This document shows, one piece after another, positions 26,336 to 36,390 of a stretch of DNA of 64,000 nucleotides. The notes beneath the pieces were generated by a model. The model was given only the letters and a program-made list of their open reading frames with translations, made no database searches and had not been told where the DNA came from. Positions within the stretch are counted from its first letter, which is position 1. Each line of letters opens with the position of its first letter. The position numbers and the translations under genes were made by a program. The DNA comes from an uncultured Pluralibacter sp. (lineage in GTDB: Bacteria > Pseudomonadota > Gammaproteobacteria > Enterobacterales > Enterobacteriaceae): positions 533,835 through 597,834 of the forward strand of contig NZ_CAJYMB010000147.1 in the NCBI RefSeq assembly GCF_913775985.1, written 5' to 3'.

Positions 26336-27766
26336 ATGAAAAAAACAACGTTAGCAATGAGCGCGCTGGCGCTTAGCCTGAGTCTGGCACTTTCTCCTTT
26401 AGCAACCGCAGCGGAAACCGCGTCTTCAGCCACCACTGCTCAGCAGATGCCGAGCCTGGCGCCGATGCTGGAAAAAGTGATGCCGTCCGTGGTCAGCATC
26501 AACGTTGAAGGCAGCACGTCGGTAAATACGCCGCGCCTGCCGCGTAACTTCCAGCAGTTCTTCGGTGATAACTCCCCGTTCTGCCAGGACGGCTCGCCGT
26601 TCCAGAGCTCGCCGTTCTGCCAGCAGGGCGGAGGTCCCGGCGGTGACGACAGCGCGCAGAAGCAGAAATTTATGGCGCTGGGTTCCGGCGTAATCATTGA
26701 TGCCGCAAAAGGCTACGTGGTGACCAACAACCACGTGGTAGATAACGCGACTACCATCAAAGTCTCTCTCAGCGACGGTCGTAAGTTCGATGCCAAAGTC
26801 GTTGGCAAAGATCCGCGATCCGATATCGCGCTGATCCAGATTAAAGATCCGAAAAACCTGACCGCTATCAAGATGGCGGACTCCGACGCGCTGCGGGTTG
26901 GTGACTACACCGTGGCTATCGGTAACCCGTTCGGCCTCGGTGAAACCGTGACCTCCGGCATCGTGTCCGCGCTGGGCCGCAGCGGGCTGAACGTGGAAAA
27001 CTACGAAAACTTTATCCAGACTGACGCCGCCATCAACCGCGGTAACTCCGGCGGCGCGCTGGTGAACCTTAACGGCGAACTTATCGGTATTAATACCGCG
27101 ATCCTCGCCCCGGACGGCGGCAACATCGGCATCGGCTTTGCTATTCCGAGCAACATGGTGCAGAGCCTGACCGAGCAGATGGTTAAATATGGTCAGGTGA
27201 AACGCGGTGAGCTGGGCATTATGGGTACCGAACTGAGCTCCGACCTCGCGAAAGCGATGAAGGTCGACGCCCAGCGCGGGGCATTCGTAAGCCAGGTGAT
27301 GCCGAACTCGTCAGCGGCGAAAGCGGGCATTAAAGCCGGAGACGTCATCACTACTCTGAACAACAAGCCGATCAGCAGCTTTGCTGCGCTGCGCGCGCAG
27401 GTCGGTTCAATGCCGGTTGGCAGCAAAGTGGAGCTTGGCCTGCTGCGCGACGGTAAGCCGGTGAGCGTCACGCTGGAACTGCAGCAGAGCAGCAGCACCC
27501 AGGTTGACTCCAGCACCATCTTCAAAGGCATTGAAGGTGCTGAGATGAGTAACAAAGGCGCTGATAAAGGCGTGGCGGTGAGCAGCGTTAAGGGCAACAC
27601 GCCGGCGGCGATGATTGGCCTGAAGAAAGGGGATGTGATTATCGCGGCTAACCAGCAGCCGGTGAAAAACATTGCCGATCTGCGCAAGATCCTCGACAGC
27701 AAGCCGTCGGTTCTGGCGCTGAACATTCAGCGCGGCGACAGCACTATCTATCTGCTGATGCAGTAA
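26336..27766 (+). CDS. degP: Periplasmic serine protease and chaperone DegP (HtrA)
   Basis: Degrades or refolds misfolded envelope proteins. 476 residues (474 in E. coli). Signal peptide 1-26, trypsin-like domain with the triad His133 (NNHVVD), Asp163 (RSDIAL) and Ser238 (RGNSGGA), then two PDZ domains (about 280-375 and 385-476). The regulatory LA loop (residues 79-108) has two cysteines in SPFCQ repeats followed by a Gly-rich stretch. Its promoter has a sigma-E match. In E. coli cdaR follows; here a terminator and convergent yaeH come next. Confidence 0.97.
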   Translation: MKKTTLAMSALALSLSLALSPLATAAETASSATTAQQMPSLAPMLEKVMPSVVSINVEGSTSVNTPRLPRNFQQFFGDNSPFCQDGSPFQSSPFCQQGGGPGGDDSAQKQKFMALGSGVIIDAAKGYVVTNNHVVDNATTIKVSLSDGRKFDAKVVGKDPRSDIALIQIKDPKNLTAIKMADSDALRVGDYTVAIGNPFGLGETVTSGIVSALGRSGLNVENYENFIQTDAAINRGNSGGALVNLNGELIGINTAILAPDGGNIGIGFAIPSNMVQSLTEQMVKYGQVKRGELGIMGTELSSDLAKAMKVDAQRGAFVSQVMPNSSAAKAGIKAGDVITTLNNKPISSFAALRAQVGSMPVGSKVELGLLRDGKPVSVTLELQQSSSTQVDSSTIFKGIEGAEMSNKGADKGVAVSSVKGNTPAAMIGLKKGDVIIAANQQPVKNIADLRKILDSKPSVLALNIQRGDSTIYLLMQ

Positions 27767-27773
27767 TCTAGCA

Positions 27774-27804
27774 AGCGCCCTTTCCGGTCGGGAGGGGCGC
27801 TTTA
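27774..27804. terminator. Hairpin between convergent degP and yaeH
   Basis: A 7-bp stem (27774-27780 with 27795-27801) with a 14-nt loop, followed by TTTACT. It lies in the 44-bp gap separating degP and yaeH and probably serves degP. Confidence 0.6.
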
Positions 27805-27810
27805 CTGACG

Positions 27811-28200
27811 CTAGCGTCCGCGCGTCAGCTTTTCCAGATCCGATTCAATTTCCGTTATCTTATTGGCGACCACGCTTTCCAGATGGCGCAGATCGTCAAG
27901 AATTTTACGCTTCAAATCCACTTCGGTGCGGTCCCGCTGGCACAGGCTGTCCAGCTCGTCGATAATGTAGCGCAGGTTGGGGCTTATCTCCTGCACTTCG
28001 CGATAGCCCTGGCCTATGCCCTCAGCCGCTACGGTTTTACGCTGGCGCGGGTATTTAAATTTAACGCTTTTTGCAAAAAACTCGCCCTTGTCCTTCTGAA
28101 AGTAGATTTTCAGGATATCGTTGTTGGCTTCCTGACGGAGGCTGTAACGATCGATTTCTTCAGGGTTAGAGATGCCTAAACTTTTCAGATTGTCGTACAT
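27811..28200 (-). CDS. yaeH: DUF3461 family protein YaeH
   Basis: 129-residue soluble, charged protein ([28 protein letters not shown]...), close to E. coli YaeH (128 residues). The C-terminal third is rich in Asp, Glu, Lys and Leu with a heptad-like pattern (about 80-125), suggesting a coiled coil. Function is unknown. It lies downstream of dapD on the same strand but after a terminator, with GGATACCGAC before the ATG. Confidence 0.88.
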   Translation of the reverse strand: MYDNLKSLGISNPEEIDRYSLRQEANNDILKIYFQKDKGEFFAKSVKFKYPRQRKTVAAEGIGQGYREVQEISPNLRYIIDELDSLCQRDRTEVDLKRKILDDLRHLESVVANKITEIESDLEKLTRGR

Positions 28201-28271
28201 GTCGGTATCCTTAATTCAAACATAACCTTTGAATAATTAACGTGAAAATCGACTTTCGCCAGCCGCGGGCA

Positions 28272-28296
28272 TAAAAAAAGCGGGGCTGGCCCCGCT
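28272..28296 (-). terminator. Terminator after dapD
   Basis: Reading the minus strand, an AGCGGGGC/GCCCCGCT stem (28296-28279, tight loop) is followed by seven T. It lies 16 bp after the dapD stop. Confidence 0.9.
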
Positions 28297-28311
28297 TTCG
28301 CTCATCCCGAA

Positions 28312-29136
28312 TCAGTCAATGGTGCGCAGCAGTTCGTTGATGCCCACTTTGCCGCGGGTTTTCGCGTCCACTTTCTTGACGATCACCGCGCAGTAGAGGC
28401 TGTATTTGCCGTCTTTTGACGGCAGGTTACCGGAAACCACTACGGAGCCCGCCGGAACGCGGCCGTAGAACACTTCGCCGGTTTCGCGATCGTAGATTTT
28501 GGTGCTCTGGCCGATGTAAACGCCCATCGAAATAACCGAGCCCTCTTCAACAATGACGCCTTCAACGATTTCAGAGCGGGCGCCGATAAAGCAGTTGTCT
28601 TCGATGATGGTCGGGTTCGCCTGCAGCGGCTCCAGCACGCCGCCAATGCCGACGCCGCCGGAGAGGTGGACGTTCTTGCCGATCTGCGCGCAGGAACCGA
28701 CAGTCGCCCAGGTATCGACCATGGAACCCTCATCCACGAAGGCGCCGATATTGACGTAAGACGGCATCAGCACGGTGTTGCGGGCGATATGCGCGCCCTG
28801 GCGCACGGCGGCCGGCGGTACTACGCGGAAACCTTCTTTCTGGAAGCGGGCTTCGTCGTAGTCGGCAAATTTCATCGGGACTTTATCGAAGTAGCGGCTC
28901 TCAGCACCTTCCATCACCTGGTTATCGTTGATGCGGAAAGAGAGCAGAACCGCCTTCTTCAGCCACTGATGAGTAACCCACTGGCCGTCAATTTTTTCAG
29001 CCACGCGCAGCGCGCCGGAATCCAGCAGAGCGATAACTTTATTTACCGCTTCGCGGGTGGCGGTGTCTGCATTTGCCGGGGTGATGTCGGCGCGACGCTC
29101 GAAAGCGGATTCAATAACGTTCTGTAATTCCTGCAT
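28312..29136 (-). CDS. dapD: Tetrahydrodipicolinate N-succinyltransferase
   Basis: Succinylates tetrahydrodipicolinate in the lysine and diaminopimelate pathway, supplying peptidoglycan precursor. 274 residues, as in E. coli. The left-handed beta-helix repeats are visible from about residue 110 ([35 protein letters not shown]...). It follows glnD by 35 bp, so read-through from glnD is possible, though it usually has its own promoter. Confidence 0.97.
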   Translation of the reverse strand: MQELQNVIESAFERRADITPANADTATREAVNKVIALLDSGALRVAEKIDGQWVTHQWLKKAVLLSFRINDNQVMEGAESRYFDKVPMKFADYDEARFQKEGFRVVPPAAVRQGAHIARNTVLMPSYVNIGAFVDEGSMVDTWATVGSCAQIGKNVHLSGGVGIGGVLEPLQANPTIIEDNCFIGARSEIVEGVIVEEGSVISMGVYIGQSTKIYDRETGEVFYGRVPAGSVVVSGNLPSKDGKYSLYCAVIVKKVDAKTRGKVGINELLRTID

Positions 29137-29171
29137 GGTTTACTCTTTTCTCTTCACTTTTAAAAAAAACG

Positions 29172-31835
29172 TTACCCTTTATCGTTTGGATTAAGGGCCT
29201 CTGTCAACCGCTGTTGTACTTCCTGCTGCAGCTCATTATTAAGGGCGCGCCGGTCAGCAGTGGCGATTATAAATAAATCTTCTACTCGCTCACCAATTGT
29301 GGTGATCCTGGCCCCGTGCAGCGAAATACCGAGGTCGGCAAAGACCTGACCGACGCGGGCCAGCAGTCCCGGTTGATCGAGAGCGATAAGCTCCAGAAAC
29401 GACTTTTTATCGGTATGCGTCGGCAGGAAGTTGACCTCGGTATCGACGGTAAAGTGCCGCAGGCGCGACTGCTGGCGGCGCGGCGCGGGCGGCTGCCAGG
29501 TCCGCTGGCTGATGGCCTGCTCCAGTCCCTGGCGGATCGCAGTATGCCGGTCGCCGGAGAGCGGGCTACCGTCGGGCTCCAGTACGATAAAGCTGTCCAT
29601 TGCCATGCCGTCCCGGGTGGTAAAAATCTGCGCGTCGTGAACGCTCAGGTTGCGGCGATCCAGCTCGGCGCACACGGCGGCGAACAGGTAAGGCCGGTCG
29701 GGACTCCAGATAAAGATCTCGGTGCCGCCGCGGGTGGCCTGCGGGCTCAGCAGGATCATCGGCTGGTTAAGATCGTGATTGAGCAGGTGGCGGGCGTGCC
29801 ACGCCAGCTGGTTGGGCGTATGCCGCACGAAGTAGCTTGCCCGGCAGCGGGCCCAGATGCGCTGCAGCGCATTCTCGTCAATGCTGTCCATCCGCAGCAG
29901 CGCCAGGGCCTGCAGCTGGTGGTGGCGCACCCGCTCACGCATGTCGGGCGCGTTCTGCATCCCGCGCCGCAGCTGCTTCTCGGTGGCGAAATAGAGCTCG
30001 CGCAGCAGGCTCTGCTTCCAGCTGTTCCACAGGGTTTCATTGGTGGCGCAAATGTCCGCTACGGTGAGACACACGAGGAAGCGCAGGCGGTGCTCGGTCT
30101 GTACCTCTCCGGCGAACTGCTTGATCACTTCCGGATCCTGGATGTCGCGGCGCTGGGCGGTGACCGACATCAGCAGATGATGGCGTACCAGCCAGGCAAC
30201 AAGCTGGGCTTCGCGGGAGTTAAGGCCATGAAGCTCGGCAAACTGCAGTACGTCCTGGGCGCCGAGCACCGAGTGATCGCCGCCGCGCCCTTTGGCGATG
30301 TCGTGAAACAGCGCGGCGATCAGAATCAGCTCGGGCTGATTCAGCCGCGGCCAGAGATCGACGCACAGCGGATGGCGCGAGCGGGTCTCCTCCAGCGCAA
30401 AGCTCTCCAGTTTTAACAGGACGCGCAGAGTGTGCTCGTCCACGGTATAGGCGTGAAACAGGTCAAACTGCATCTGGCCGACAATGTGCGACCACTGGGG
30501 CATGTAGGCCGACAGCACGCTGTGCCGGTGCATCGGCAGCAGGCCGCGGCTGACCACGCCGGGATGGCGCAGCATACCGATAAAAATCGCCCGCGCTTCG
30601 GGGATGTAGCACAGCGGCTGGCGCAGGTGACGGCGAGCGTGGCGCAGATGGCGTAAGGTTGTGGAATAGATGCCGGTAATGCTGCTGTTGCGCACCATGA
30701 TCCCGAACATGCGCATAATTGCCTGCGGCTCGCGCATAAACAGGTCTTCATCACGCAGATCGATAAGGGTGCCGCGCAGCTGAAATTCGTCATCCAGCGG
30801 GCGGGGCTTTTCGTCGGCGGTCAGAGCCAGTATTGCCTCATCGAACAGCTGCAGCAGCATCTGGTTCAGCTCGCCGACCCGGCGCGTGACGCGATAAAAA
30901 TCCTTCATCATCTGCTCGACCGGCTGGTTGCCTTCGCCGCTGTAGCGCAGGCGCTGGGCGACGTTCAGCTGTCGGTCAAACAGCAGGCGGTTATCGTAGC
31001 GGTTAATTTCCAGATGCAGCGCGAAGCGGATGCGCCAGAGCAGGTGCAGGCACTCGTTGAGTTCGTTGCGCTCCGCTTTGGTCAGAAAACCGAAACCCAC
31101 CATCTCATCCAGCGAGGTGGCGCCGAAATGGCGGCGGGCGACCCACTGCAGCGTGTGAATGTCGCGCAGGCCGCCGGGGCTGCTTTTAATATCCGGTTCA
31201 AGGTTATAGCTGGTGCCGTGATAGCGCTGGTGGCGCACCCGCTGCTCTTCCACTTTGGCGGCAAAAAAGCGCTCCGACGGCCAGAAGCCATCGCTGAAAA
31301 TATGTTTCTGCAGCTCCAGAAACAGGGCCACGTCGCCAATCAGCAGCCGTGATTCCACCAGGTTGGTGGCGACAGTGAGATCCGAGAGTCCTTCCAGCAG
31401 GCACTCCTCCAGCGTGCGCACGCTGTGGCCAACCTCCAGCTTGATATCCCACAGCAGCGTCAGCAGTTCGCCGACATTTTGCGCCTGCTCGTCCGTCAGC
31501 TTTTTCCGGCTGAGGATCAGCAGATCGATATCCGAGAGCGGATGAAGCTCGCCGCGCCCGTAACCGCCAACGGCAACCAGCGCCGCATCATCGACGCTGC
31601 CGAAGCCGTAGTGCAGCCACAGGCGCTGCAGCAGCTGATCGATATAGGCGGTACGGGCCACAATAAGCTGCTCGGCGGAAAGTCCGTTATCAAACGCCTC
31701 CCCCAGCCAGCGCTGGAAGCTGTCGAGATAAGCTTTGATATCAGCACGGTTAAGTTCCGCGTCGCACCAGCGGGCGGGCAGGGGAGGCTGACCGGGAAGA
31801 GTTACTGCGGTGGAAACAGGAAAGGAATTACTCAT
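29172..31835 (-). CDS. glnD: Bifunctional uridylyltransferase/uridylyl-removing enzyme GlnD
   Basis: Nitrogen sensor that adds or removes UMP on PII proteins in response to glutamine. 887 residues from the ATG at 31835 (MSNSFPV); an ATG four codons earlier (31847) is possible but lacks a ribosome site, while GGGTGG precedes the chosen one. Nucleotidyltransferase motif [18 protein letters not shown] near residues 89-106, HD domain with [11 protein letters not shown], and two C-terminal ACT domains ([14 protein letters not shown] and [14 protein letters not shown]). The N-terminal 30 residues are poorly conserved against E. coli. Confidence 0.96.
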   Translation of the reverse strand: MSNSFPVSTAVTLPGQPPLPARWCDAELNRADIKAYLDSFQRWLGEAFDNGLSAEQLIVARTAYIDQLLQRLWLHYGFGSVDDAALVAVGGYGRGELHPLSDIDLLILSRKKLTDEQAQNVGELLTLLWDIKLEVGHSVRTLEECLLEGLSDLTVATNLVESRLLIGDVALFLELQKHIFSDGFWPSERFFAAKVEEQRVRHQRYHGTSYNLEPDIKSSPGGLRDIHTLQWVARRHFGATSLDEMVGFGFLTKAERNELNECLHLLWRIRFALHLEINRYDNRLLFDRQLNVAQRLRYSGEGNQPVEQMMKDFYRVTRRVGELNQMLLQLFDEAILALTADEKPRPLDDEFQLRGTLIDLRDEDLFMREPQAIMRMFGIMVRNSSITGIYSTTLRHLRHARRHLRQPLCYIPEARAIFIGMLRHPGVVSRGLLPMHRHSVLSAYMPQWSHIVGQMQFDLFHAYTVDEHTLRVLLKLESFALEETRSRHPLCVDLWPRLNQPELILIAALFHDIAKGRGGDHSVLGAQDVLQFAELHGLNSREAQLVAWLVRHHLLMSVTAQRRDIQDPEVIKQFAGEVQTEHRLRFLVCLTVADICATNETLWNSWKQSLLRELYFATEKQLRRGMQNAPDMRERVRHHQLQALALLRMDSIDENALQRIWARCRASYFVRHTPNQLAWHARHLLNHDLNQPMILLSPQATRGGTEIFIWSPDRPYLFAAVCAELDRRNLSVHDAQIFTTRDGMAMDSFIVLEPDGSPLSGDRHTAIRQGLEQAISQRTWQPPAPRRQQSRLRHFTVDTEVNFLPTHTDKKSFLELIALDQPGLLARVGQVFADLGISLHGARITTIGERVEDLFIIATADRRALNNELQQEVQQRLTEALNPNDKG

Positions 31836-31866
31836 AGCGCCACCCATAAGAAAAAGCGATTGCCCG

Positions 31867-31890
31867 TAAAAAAGCCGGCTGGCGCCGGCT
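31867..31890 (-). terminator. Terminator after map
   Basis: On the minus strand, a 7-bp AGCCGGC/GCCGGCT stem (31890-31884 with 31879-31873, 4-nt loop) is followed by TTTTTTA. It separates map from glnD. Confidence 0.9.
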
Positions 31891-31895
31891 TTCTG

Positions 31896-32690
31896 TTAGT
31901 CGTTGTGCGAGATTATCGCCGGGATGGTGTCATCCTTTCGCAGCGTCAGAATTTCGCAGCCGTTATCCGTGACCACAATAGTATGCTCGTACTGTGCCGA
32001 CAAGCTGCGGTCTTTGGTTTTCACCGTCCAGCCGTCTTTCATGGTGCGGATGCGGTAGTCGCCGGCATTAACCATCGGCTCTACGGTAAAGGTCATGCCG
32101 GTCTGCAGCACCACGCCGCCGTCGTCAGCATCGTAGTGCAGCACCTGCGGCTCTTCGTGGAAGCCTTTGCCGATGCCGTGGCCGCAGTATTCGCGCACCA
32201 CGGAGAAGCCTTCCCCTTCGGCATATTTCTGGATAGCGGCGCCCAGCGTGCGCAGGCGGATGCCCGGTTTTACCATCCGCAGCGCCAGGTAAAGGCTCTC
32301 CTGGGTTACGCGGCACAGACGCTCGCCGAGAATAGTCGGCTTGCCGACAATAAACATCTTCGAGGTGTCGCCGTGGTATTCGTCTTTGATCACGGTTACG
32401 TCGATATTAACGATATCGCCATCTTTCAGCAGTTTCTGGTCGTCCGGGATCCCGTGGCAAACCACTTCATTAATAGAGATGCAGACGGATTTAGGGAAAC
32501 CGTGGTAACCGAGGCAGGCGGAGACCGCGTGCTGCTCGTTAACGATGTAGTCGTTGCAGATTTTATCCAGCTCGCCGGTGCTTACGCCCGGTTTAATGTG
32601 CGCTTCGATCATCTCCAGTACGTCGGCGGCCAGACGGCCCGCGACGCGCATTTTTTCAATTTCTTCAGGTGTCTTAATTGAGATAGCCAT
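31896..32690 (-). CDS. map: Methionine aminopeptidase, type I
   Basis: Removes the initiator methionine from nascent proteins; essential. 264 residues from the ATG at 32690 (the TTG codon just before is not needed). Metal and catalytic residues keep E. coli numbering: His79 (CHGIPDD), Asp97 (NIDVTV), Asp108 (HGDTSK), plus GHGIGKGFHEEP and the late glutamates in EPMVNAG and YEHTIVV. It is divergent from rpsB, a conserved arrangement linking protein maturation with ribosome genes. Confidence 0.97.
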   Translation of the reverse strand: MAISIKTPEEIEKMRVAGRLAADVLEMIEAHIKPGVSTGELDKICNDYIVNEQHAVSACLGYHGFPKSVCISINEVVCHGIPDDQKLLKDGDIVNIDVTVIKDEYHGDTSKMFIVGKPTILGERLCRVTQESLYLALRMVKPGIRLRTLGAAIQKYAEGEGFSVVREYCGHGIGKGFHEEPQVLHYDADDGGVVLQTGMTFTVEPMVNAGDYRIRTMKDGWTVKTKDRSLSAQYEHTIVVTDNGCEILTLRKDDTIPAIISHND

Positions 32691-32770
32691 CAATTCTGTC
32701 CATCAGGGCCGATTATCGGCAATACTTAAAGTGAGTGTCCTTAATGGTAACAGTCTGGAGTATGGCCTGC

Positions 32771-32789
32771 CAAATTGAGAATCATTAAC
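32771..32789. promoter_or_regulatory. Fur-box-like sequence in the map-rpsB gap
   Basis: CAAATTGAGAATCATTAAC agrees with the 19-bp Fur consensus palindrome at 14 positions by hand alignment, better than the site before fhuA. It lies 22 bp upstream of the candidate rpsB -35. No Fur control of map or rpsB is known to me, so chance is quite possible. Confidence 0.25.
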
Positions 32790-32810
32790 AGCACGCAATA
32801 GTAACAACAG

Positions 32811-32840
32811 TTGGTTTATCTGTACGAATTGTGGTATAAA
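32811..32840 (+). promoter_or_regulatory. rpsB-tsf promoter
   Basis: TTGGTT (32811-32816), 18-bp spacer, extended -10 TGG-TATAAA (32832-32840), then a GC-rich discriminator GCGCGCC. The GC-rich discriminator is typical of promoters turned down by ppGpp and DksA, as expected for ribosomal protein genes. Confidence 0.75.
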
Positions 32841-32847
32841 GCGCGCC

Positions 32848-33729
<882 letters not shown>

Positions 33730-33761
33730 TAAGGTTTAAGCCCTTATTAGCTGGTATAGAT

Positions 33762-33787
33762 AGGGGCCTCTTAGATGGCCCCTTTTT
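33762..33787 (+). terminator. Partial terminator between rpsB and tsf
   Basis: AGGGGCC (33762-33768) pairs with GGCCCCT (33777-33783), 8-nt loop, followed by TTTTT. E. coli has a similar intercistronic attenuator in this operon, setting the S2:EF-Ts ratio. Confidence 0.75.
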
Positions 33788-33844
33788 CACTTTTATACCG
33801 TCTGGCTTTACGCCGGGCGGTCTCAATTCCCCGAGGATTTTAGA

Positions 33845-34696
33845 ATGGCTGAAATTACCGCTTCCCTGGTAAAAGAGCTGCGTGAACGTACTGGCGCAGG
33901 CATGATGGATTGCAAAAAGGCGCTGACCGAAGCAAACGGCGACATCGAGCTGGCAATCGAAAACATGCGTAAGTCTGGTGCGATCAAAGCGGCTAAAAAA
34001 GCAGGCAACGTTGCTGCTGACGGCGTAATCATCACTAAGATCGACGGCACCTACGGCATCATTCTGGAAGTTAACTGCCAGACTGACTTCGTGGCTAAAG
34101 ATGCTGGTTTCCAGGCATTTGCTAACAAAGTTCTGGACGCAGCCATTGCCGGAAAAATCACCGACGTTGACGTTCTGAAAGCACAGTTCGAAGAAGAGCG
34201 CGTTGCCCTGGTTGCTAAAATCGGTGAGAACATCAACATTCGTCGCGTTTCCTCTCTGGAAGGTGACGTTCTGGGCTCTTACCAGCACGGCGCGCGTATC
34301 GGCGTTCTGGTTGCTGCTAAAGGCGCTGACGAAGAGCTGGTTAAACAGCTGGCGATGCACATTGCTGCAAGCAAGCCGGAATTCGTTAAGCCGGAAGACG
34401 TGTCTGCTGAAGTTGTTAACAAAGAGTACCAGGTTCAGCTGGACATCGCGATGCAGTCCGGTAAGCCGAAAGAAATCGCAGAGAAAATGGTTGAAGGCCG
34501 CATGAAGAAATTCACCGGCGAAGTTTCTCTGACCGGTCAGGCTTTCGTCATGGACCCGAGCAAAACTGTTGCTCAGCTGCTGAAAGAGCACAACGCTGAC
34601 GTAACTGGCTTCATCCGCTTTGAAGTGGGCGAAGGCATCGAGAAAGTTGAGACTGACTTTGCAGCAGAAGTTGCTGCGATGTCCAAGCAGTCTTAA
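33845..34696 (+). CDS. tsf: Elongation factor Ts
   Basis: Guanine nucleotide exchange factor for EF-Tu. 283 residues, as in E. coli. The N-terminal UBA-like domain with [19 protein letters not shown] and the TDFVAKD segment that contacts EF-Tu ([11 protein letters not shown]) are present. Highly expressed codon pattern like rpsB. The GAGGATTTTAGA ribosome site precedes the ATG. Confidence 0.98.
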   Translation: MAEITASLVKELRERTGAGMMDCKKALTEANGDIELAIENMRKSGAIKAAKKAGNVAADGVIITKIDGTYGIILEVNCQTDFVAKDAGFQAFANKVLDAAIAGKITDVDVLKAQFEEERVALVAKIGENINIRRVSSLEGDVLGSYQHGARIGVLVAAKGADEELVKQLAMHIAASKPEFVKPEDVSAEVVNKEYQVQLDIAMQSGKPKEIAEKMVEGRMKKFTGEVSLTGQAFVMDPSKTVAQLLKEHNADVTGFIRFEVGEGIEKVETDFAAEVAAMSKQS

Positions 34697-34711
34697 TTTT
34701 TTTGTTGAAAA

Positions 34712-34738
34712 GGAGCCGCCTGAGGGCGGCTTCTTTTT
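34712..34738 (+). terminator. Terminator after tsf
   Basis: GGAGCCGCC/GGCGGCTTC hairpin (stem 34714-34720 with 34725-34731, TGAG loop) followed by CTTTTT, 16 bp after the tsf stop. Confidence 0.88.
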
Positions 34739-34760
34739 GACCTTCGTCTTGACCTTGGTC
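34737..34760 (+). repeat. 12-bp near-perfect tandem repeat upstream of pyrH
   Basis: TTGACCTTCGTC (34737-34748) is followed immediately by TTGACCTTGGTC (34749-34760); 11 of 12 positions agree. The first copy overlaps the tsf terminator T tract. Each copy carries TTGACC, usable as a -35, but no well-spaced -10 follows. Confidence 0.6.
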
Positions 34761-34801
34761 ATGCGAGAATTAGCCGGTCTCCTATAGTCTTGTACCGGTT
34801 T

Positions 34802-34820
34802 GCGACATACGCTGTGTCGC
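34802..34820 (+). promoter_or_regulatory. Inverted repeat in the pyrH leader
   Basis: GCGACA (34802-34807) and TGTCGC (34815-34820) with a 7-nt spacer lie 45 bp before pyrH. A preceding TATAGT (34784-34789) could be a -10. The repeat could be an operator or a leader hairpin. Confidence 0.35.
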
Positions 34821-34865
34821 GTGAGTTAATCCCCTTTCAAATGTTGACAGTCCCAGGAAAGAAAA

Positions 34866-35591
34866 ATGGCTACCAATGCAAAACCCGTCTACAAACGCAT
34901 TCTGCTTAAGCTTAGCGGCGAAGCACTGCAGGGCACTGAAGGCTTCGGCATCGATGCCAGCATTCTTGACCGTATGGCGCAGGAAATTAAAGAGCTGGTC
35001 GAACTGGGCATCCAGGTTGGCGTAGTCATTGGTGGTGGTAACCTCTTCCGTGGTGCGGGCCTGGCAAAAGCGGGAATGAACCGCGTTGTGGGCGACCACA
35101 TGGGCATGCTGGCAACGGTCATGAATGGCCTGGCCATGCGCGATGCGCTCCACCGCGCCTATGTGAACGCCCGCCTGATGTCCGCCATTCCGCTGAATGG
35201 CGTCTGCGATAACTACAGCTGGGCAGAGGCAATCAGCCTGCTGCGCGCCAATCGCGTGGTTATTCTTTCCGCAGGTACCGGTAATCCGTTCTTCACTACC
35301 GATTCTGCAGCCTGCCTGCGCGGTATTGAAATCGAAGCGGACGTCGTACTGAAAGCGACCAAAGTTGATGGCGTATTTACCGCCGATCCGGCTAAAGATC
35401 CTTCTGCGACCATGTACGAGCAGCTGTCCTATGCTGAAGTGCTGGATAAAGAGCTTAAAGTCATGGATCTTGCAGCCTTCACGCTGGCTCGCGACCATAA
35501 ACTGCCGATTCGCGTATTTAACATGAACAAACCGGGCGCGCTGCGTCGCGTTGTTATGGGTGAAAAAGAAGGCACGCTGATTACGGAATAA
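34866..35591 (+). CDS. pyrH: UMP kinase
   Basis: Hexameric bacterial UMP kinase making UDP; essential, GTP-activated and UTP-inhibited. 241 residues, full length. The amino-acid-kinase fold motifs [12 protein letters not shown] at the N-terminus, [10 protein letters not shown] and [13 protein letters not shown] are intact. AGGAAAGAAAA precedes the ATG. Separate transcription from tsf is suggested by the terminator between them. Confidence 0.98.
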   Translation: MATNAKPVYKRILLKLSGEALQGTEGFGIDASILDRMAQEIKELVELGIQVGVVIGGGNLFRGAGLAKAGMNRVVGDHMGMLATVMNGLAMRDALHRAYVNARLMSAIPLNGVCDNYSWAEAISLLRANRVVILSAGTGNPFFTTDSAACLRGIEIEADVVLKATKVDGVFTADPAKDPSATMYEQLSYAEVLDKELKVMDLAAFTLARDHKLPIRVFNMNKPGALRRVVMGEKEGTLITE

Positions 35592-35645
35592 TTTCCGTTG
35601 CCGGGAAATACAGGTAAGATTCCGCTCTACACCCGCGGTTTTTTA

Positions 35646-35668
35646 CGCGAAGTCTGTTGCGCTTCGCG
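35646..35668 (+). terminator. Hairpin between pyrH and frr
   Basis: CGCGAAG/CTTCGCG (35646-35652 with 35662-35668, 9-nt loop) lies between pyrH and frr. It has no T tract behind it; a T tract lies just before. A TATACT (35685-35690) that could be the frr -10 follows. Confidence 0.4.
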
Positions 35669-35742
35669 ATGAATTAAACGGGGCTATACTTAGCGTATCG
35701 CAGGTTTAGCCTGTCTGAGACAAGTTTCCAAGGATTCGTAAC

Positions 35743-36300
35743 GTGATTAACGACATCAGAAAAGATGCTGAAGTTCGCATGGAAAAATGCGTAGAAGCAT
35801 TCAAAAACCAAATCAGCAAAGTACGTACCGGCCGCGCCTCTCCGAGCCTGCTCGACGGTATTACCGTTGAGTATTACGGTACCCCGACACCGCTGCGCCA
35901 GCTGGCAAACGTCACAGTGGAAGATACCCGCACGCTGAAAATCAACGTATTTGACCGTTCTATCAGCGCGGCAGTTGAGAAAGCCATTATGGCCTCCGAT
36001 TTGGGCCTCAACCCAAGCTCCGCGGGCACCGATATCCGCGTACCGCTGCCGCCGCTGACCGAAGAACGTCGTAAAGACCTCATCAAAGTCGTGCGCGGTG
36101 AAGCCGAGCAGGGCCGCGTTTCCGTGCGCAACGTGCGCCGCGATGCTAACGATAAAGTGAAAGCACTGCTGAAAGAGAAAGAGATCAGCGAAGATGACGA
36201 TCGTCGCTCTCAGGACGATGTGCAGAAGATGACCGATGCAGCTATCAAGAAAATTGATGCGGCGCTGGCGGACAAAGAAGCAGAGCTGATGCAGTTCTGA
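35743..36300 (+). CDS. frr: Ribosome recycling factor
   Basis: Splits post-termination ribosomes with EF-G; essential. 185 residues, as in E. coli. The start is GTG at 35743, preceded by AAGGA. The three-helix-bundle core with [13 protein letters not shown], the hinge with [12 protein letters not shown], and the conserved [18 protein letters not shown] segment are present. Codons are biased to high expression. Confidence 0.98.
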   Translation: MINDIRKDAEVRMEKCVEAFKNQISKVRTGRASPSLLDGITVEYYGTPTPLRQLANVTVEDTRTLKINVFDRSISAAVEKAIMASDLGLNPSSAGTDIRVPLPPLTEERRKDLIKVVRGEAEQGRVSVRNVRRDANDKVKALLKEKEISEDDDRRSQDDVQKMTDAAIKKIDAALADKEAELMQF

Positions 36301-36321
36301 TTTTTTGAAAGATATTTTGTG

Positions 36322-36368
36322 AACGCCGTACAGGAAACCTTCGGGTTTGCTGGCGGCGTTTTTGTTTT
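36322..36368 (+). terminator. Terminator after frr
   Basis: Outer stem AACGCCG/CGGCGTT (36322-36328 with 36354-36360) encloses an inner AAACC-TTCG-GGTTT hairpin and is followed by TTTTTGTTTTT. Clear rho-independent signal. Confidence 0.9.
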
Positions 36369-36390
36369 TCAGACTTCAGCAGGATGAGCA

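Noticed and set aside
31425..32681. 418-codon plus-strand frame across glnD and map
   Set aside because: It is antisense to both genes and their terminator, with no recognisable protein signature.
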